Shown here in pieces: positions 63,409-64,000 of a stretch of 64,000 nucleotides of DNA (the stretch's first letter is position 1; each line of letters starts with the position of its first letter). The translations under genes were made by a program, and so were the position numbers. Origin of the DNA: Xanthomonas hortorum pv. cynarae (GTDB lineage: Bacteria; Pseudomonadota; Gammaproteobacteria; Xanthomonadales; Xanthomonadaceae); NCBI RefSeq assembly GCF_002939985.1, contig NZ_MDFM01000028.1:1-64000 (forward strand), given 5' to 3'. Below the pieces are notes generated by a model, which was not told where the DNA came from, ran no database searches, and worked only from the letters and a program-made list of their open reading frames with translations.

Positions 63409-63800
63409 GCATCCACGCCTCCGACATCGATCTGCCCGAGGTGATCGCGCAAGTGACTGCCGCCTTCCATGCCTACGAGGATGCCTTGATGGGCGATGAC
63501 ATCGCCGCGATGGATGCGCTGTTTCACGCCGCGCCAAGCACGGTGCGCTATGGCGTAGGCGAAGTGCTGTACGGCATCGAGGCGATCCGCGCGTTCCGCA
63601 TCGGCCGCGGCGGTTCGCCGCAGCGCCGGCTCGCGCATGTGCAAGTGCACGGCTTCGGCCACGATTTCGCTACCACGCATGCGGAATTCGTTCGCGACGG
63701 CAGCAGCGCGCGCGGCCGCCAGAGCCAGAGCTGGGTGCGCTTTGCCGATGGCTGGAAAGTGGTGGCCGCGCATGTCTCGCTGCAAGGCACGCACGCATGA
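63405..63800 (+). CDS. hpxZ: HpxZ (AtzH-like, DUF3225 family)
   Basis: 131 residues from ATG 63405. SnoaL/NTF2-like fold of the AtzH/HpxZ family: EVIAQVTAAFHAYEDALMGDD, LDALF-type DALFHAAPSTVRYGVGEVLYG, IGRGGSPQRRL and SWVRFADGWKVVAAHVS. HpxZ accompanies HpxW, HpxX and HpxY in oxalurate use; the AtzH relative is an amidase-pathway enzyme. Exact reaction unclear. Overlaps with both neighbours (ATGA). Confidence 0.88.
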   Translation: MSIHASDIDLPEVIAQVTAAFHAYEDALMGDDIAAMDALFHAAPSTVRYGVGEVLYGIEAIRAFRIGRGGSPQRRLAHVQVHGFGHDFATTHAEFVRDGSSARGRQSQSWVRFADGWKVVAAHVSLQGTHA

Positions 63801-64000
63801 GCGTGGTCGATGCCAACGCGCTGGACAATGCCGCCTTCGTGGCACGCTACCGCGAACTGTTCGAGCACTCGCCGTGGGTGGTGGAACGCGCTGCACAGCG
63901 GCGCCCGTTCGACGATGTACATCGCGGGCTGATGCAGGTGGTGCTGGAAGCCTCGCAGGTAGATCAGATCGCCTTGATCCGCGCGCATCCCGAGCTGGCC
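63797..64000 (+). CDS. OHCU decarboxylase UraD/HpxQ, partial at window end
   Basis: The first 68 residues are visible: MSVVDANALDNAAFVARYRE, LFEHSPWVVERAAQRRPFDD and IALIRAHPELA, the conserved start of 2-oxo-4-hydroxy-4-carboxy-5-ureidoimidazoline decarboxylase (ends in HPELA). It converts OHCU to (S)-allantoin, the step before PuuE. ATG 63797 overlaps the hpxZ stop. The frame is open at the window edge. Confidence 0.87.
   Translation, partial: MSVVDANALDNAAFVARYRELFEHSPWVVERAAQRRPFDDVHRGLMQVVLEASQVDQIALIRAHPELA

Noticed and set aside
1-64000. CRISPR arrays, tRNA or rRNA genes
   Set aside because: No regularly spaced repeats with unique spacers and no cloverleaf or rRNA-like sequence were seen by eye.

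Overview
The window looks like a chromosome segment of a plant-associated Xanthomonas. It is GC-rich, and it carries type III effectors with HrpX-type (PIP-box) promoters, a protein with the XVIPCD tag of the Xanthomonas type IV killing system, xanthomonad dispersed palindromes and typical xanthomonad enzymes. The species cannot be fixed from the sequence alone. Everything here comes from reading the sequence; family names come from recognised motifs, not database searches.

1-7.9 kb is an accessory, relatively AT-rich effector island: an internally deleted IS3 remnant, xopC1 (phosphoribosyltransferase-like plus HAD-like effector), a complete IS3-family element, and xopB (HopD1 family). xopB has a perfect PIP box (5289-5313) with a correctly spaced -10 but a leader of about 500 nt. 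xopC1 has an imperfect PIP box.

7.9-32 kb is mostly core: an HxlR regulator with a divergent NAD(P)H quinone oxidoreductase, an OprO/OprP-like porin, an Abi_2/AbiF HEPN protein preceded by a candidate terminator-ended small RNA, and a methionine module (flavin reductase, MesX/DUF1852, MesD, with a divergent MetR-type regulator followed by queH and a MetF-like gene). Then come a secreted esterase-like protein, a GH3 hexosaminidase, purU, an orphan XVIPCD module, a beta-hydroxyacid dehydrogenase, an old yellow enzyme, a sirtuin with a TetR regulator, and a TonB-dependent receptor.

32-38.5 kb is a decayed stretch: a LysR tail fragment, a small secreted AT-rich orphan, MerR and unidentified remnants, an intact LysR/YnfM-type pair, a frameshifted VOC gene, and an unrecognised 176-residue protein starting MGNC with a PIP-like promoter, which is a good new type III effector candidate. 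tatD follows.

38.6-64 kb is a purine-catabolism (hpx/uric acid) cluster: LysR regulator, HpxD/HpxE Rieske oxygenase, NCS2 permease, exported adenosine deaminase, nucleoside hydrolase, an HpxX-HpxY (AtzG-AtzE) fusion, HpxW, then allantoate amidohydrolase, ureidoglycine-glyoxylate aminotransferase, PuuE allantoinase, HpxZ and the start of OHCU decarboxylase, most of them overlapping by ATGA or TGATG junctions. The two halves are separated by about 10.5 kb (49.5-60.0 kb) holding a type IV effector/immunity pair (zincin-XVIPCD plus lipoprotein), a two-gene DUF262-HEPN operon of defence type, a SymE-type toxin behind a structured leader, a GvpU-like gene, a scar fusing two truncated genes, and a NepI-type purine-nucleoside exporter with a LysR gene.

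No tRNA, rRNA or CRISPR array was seen.
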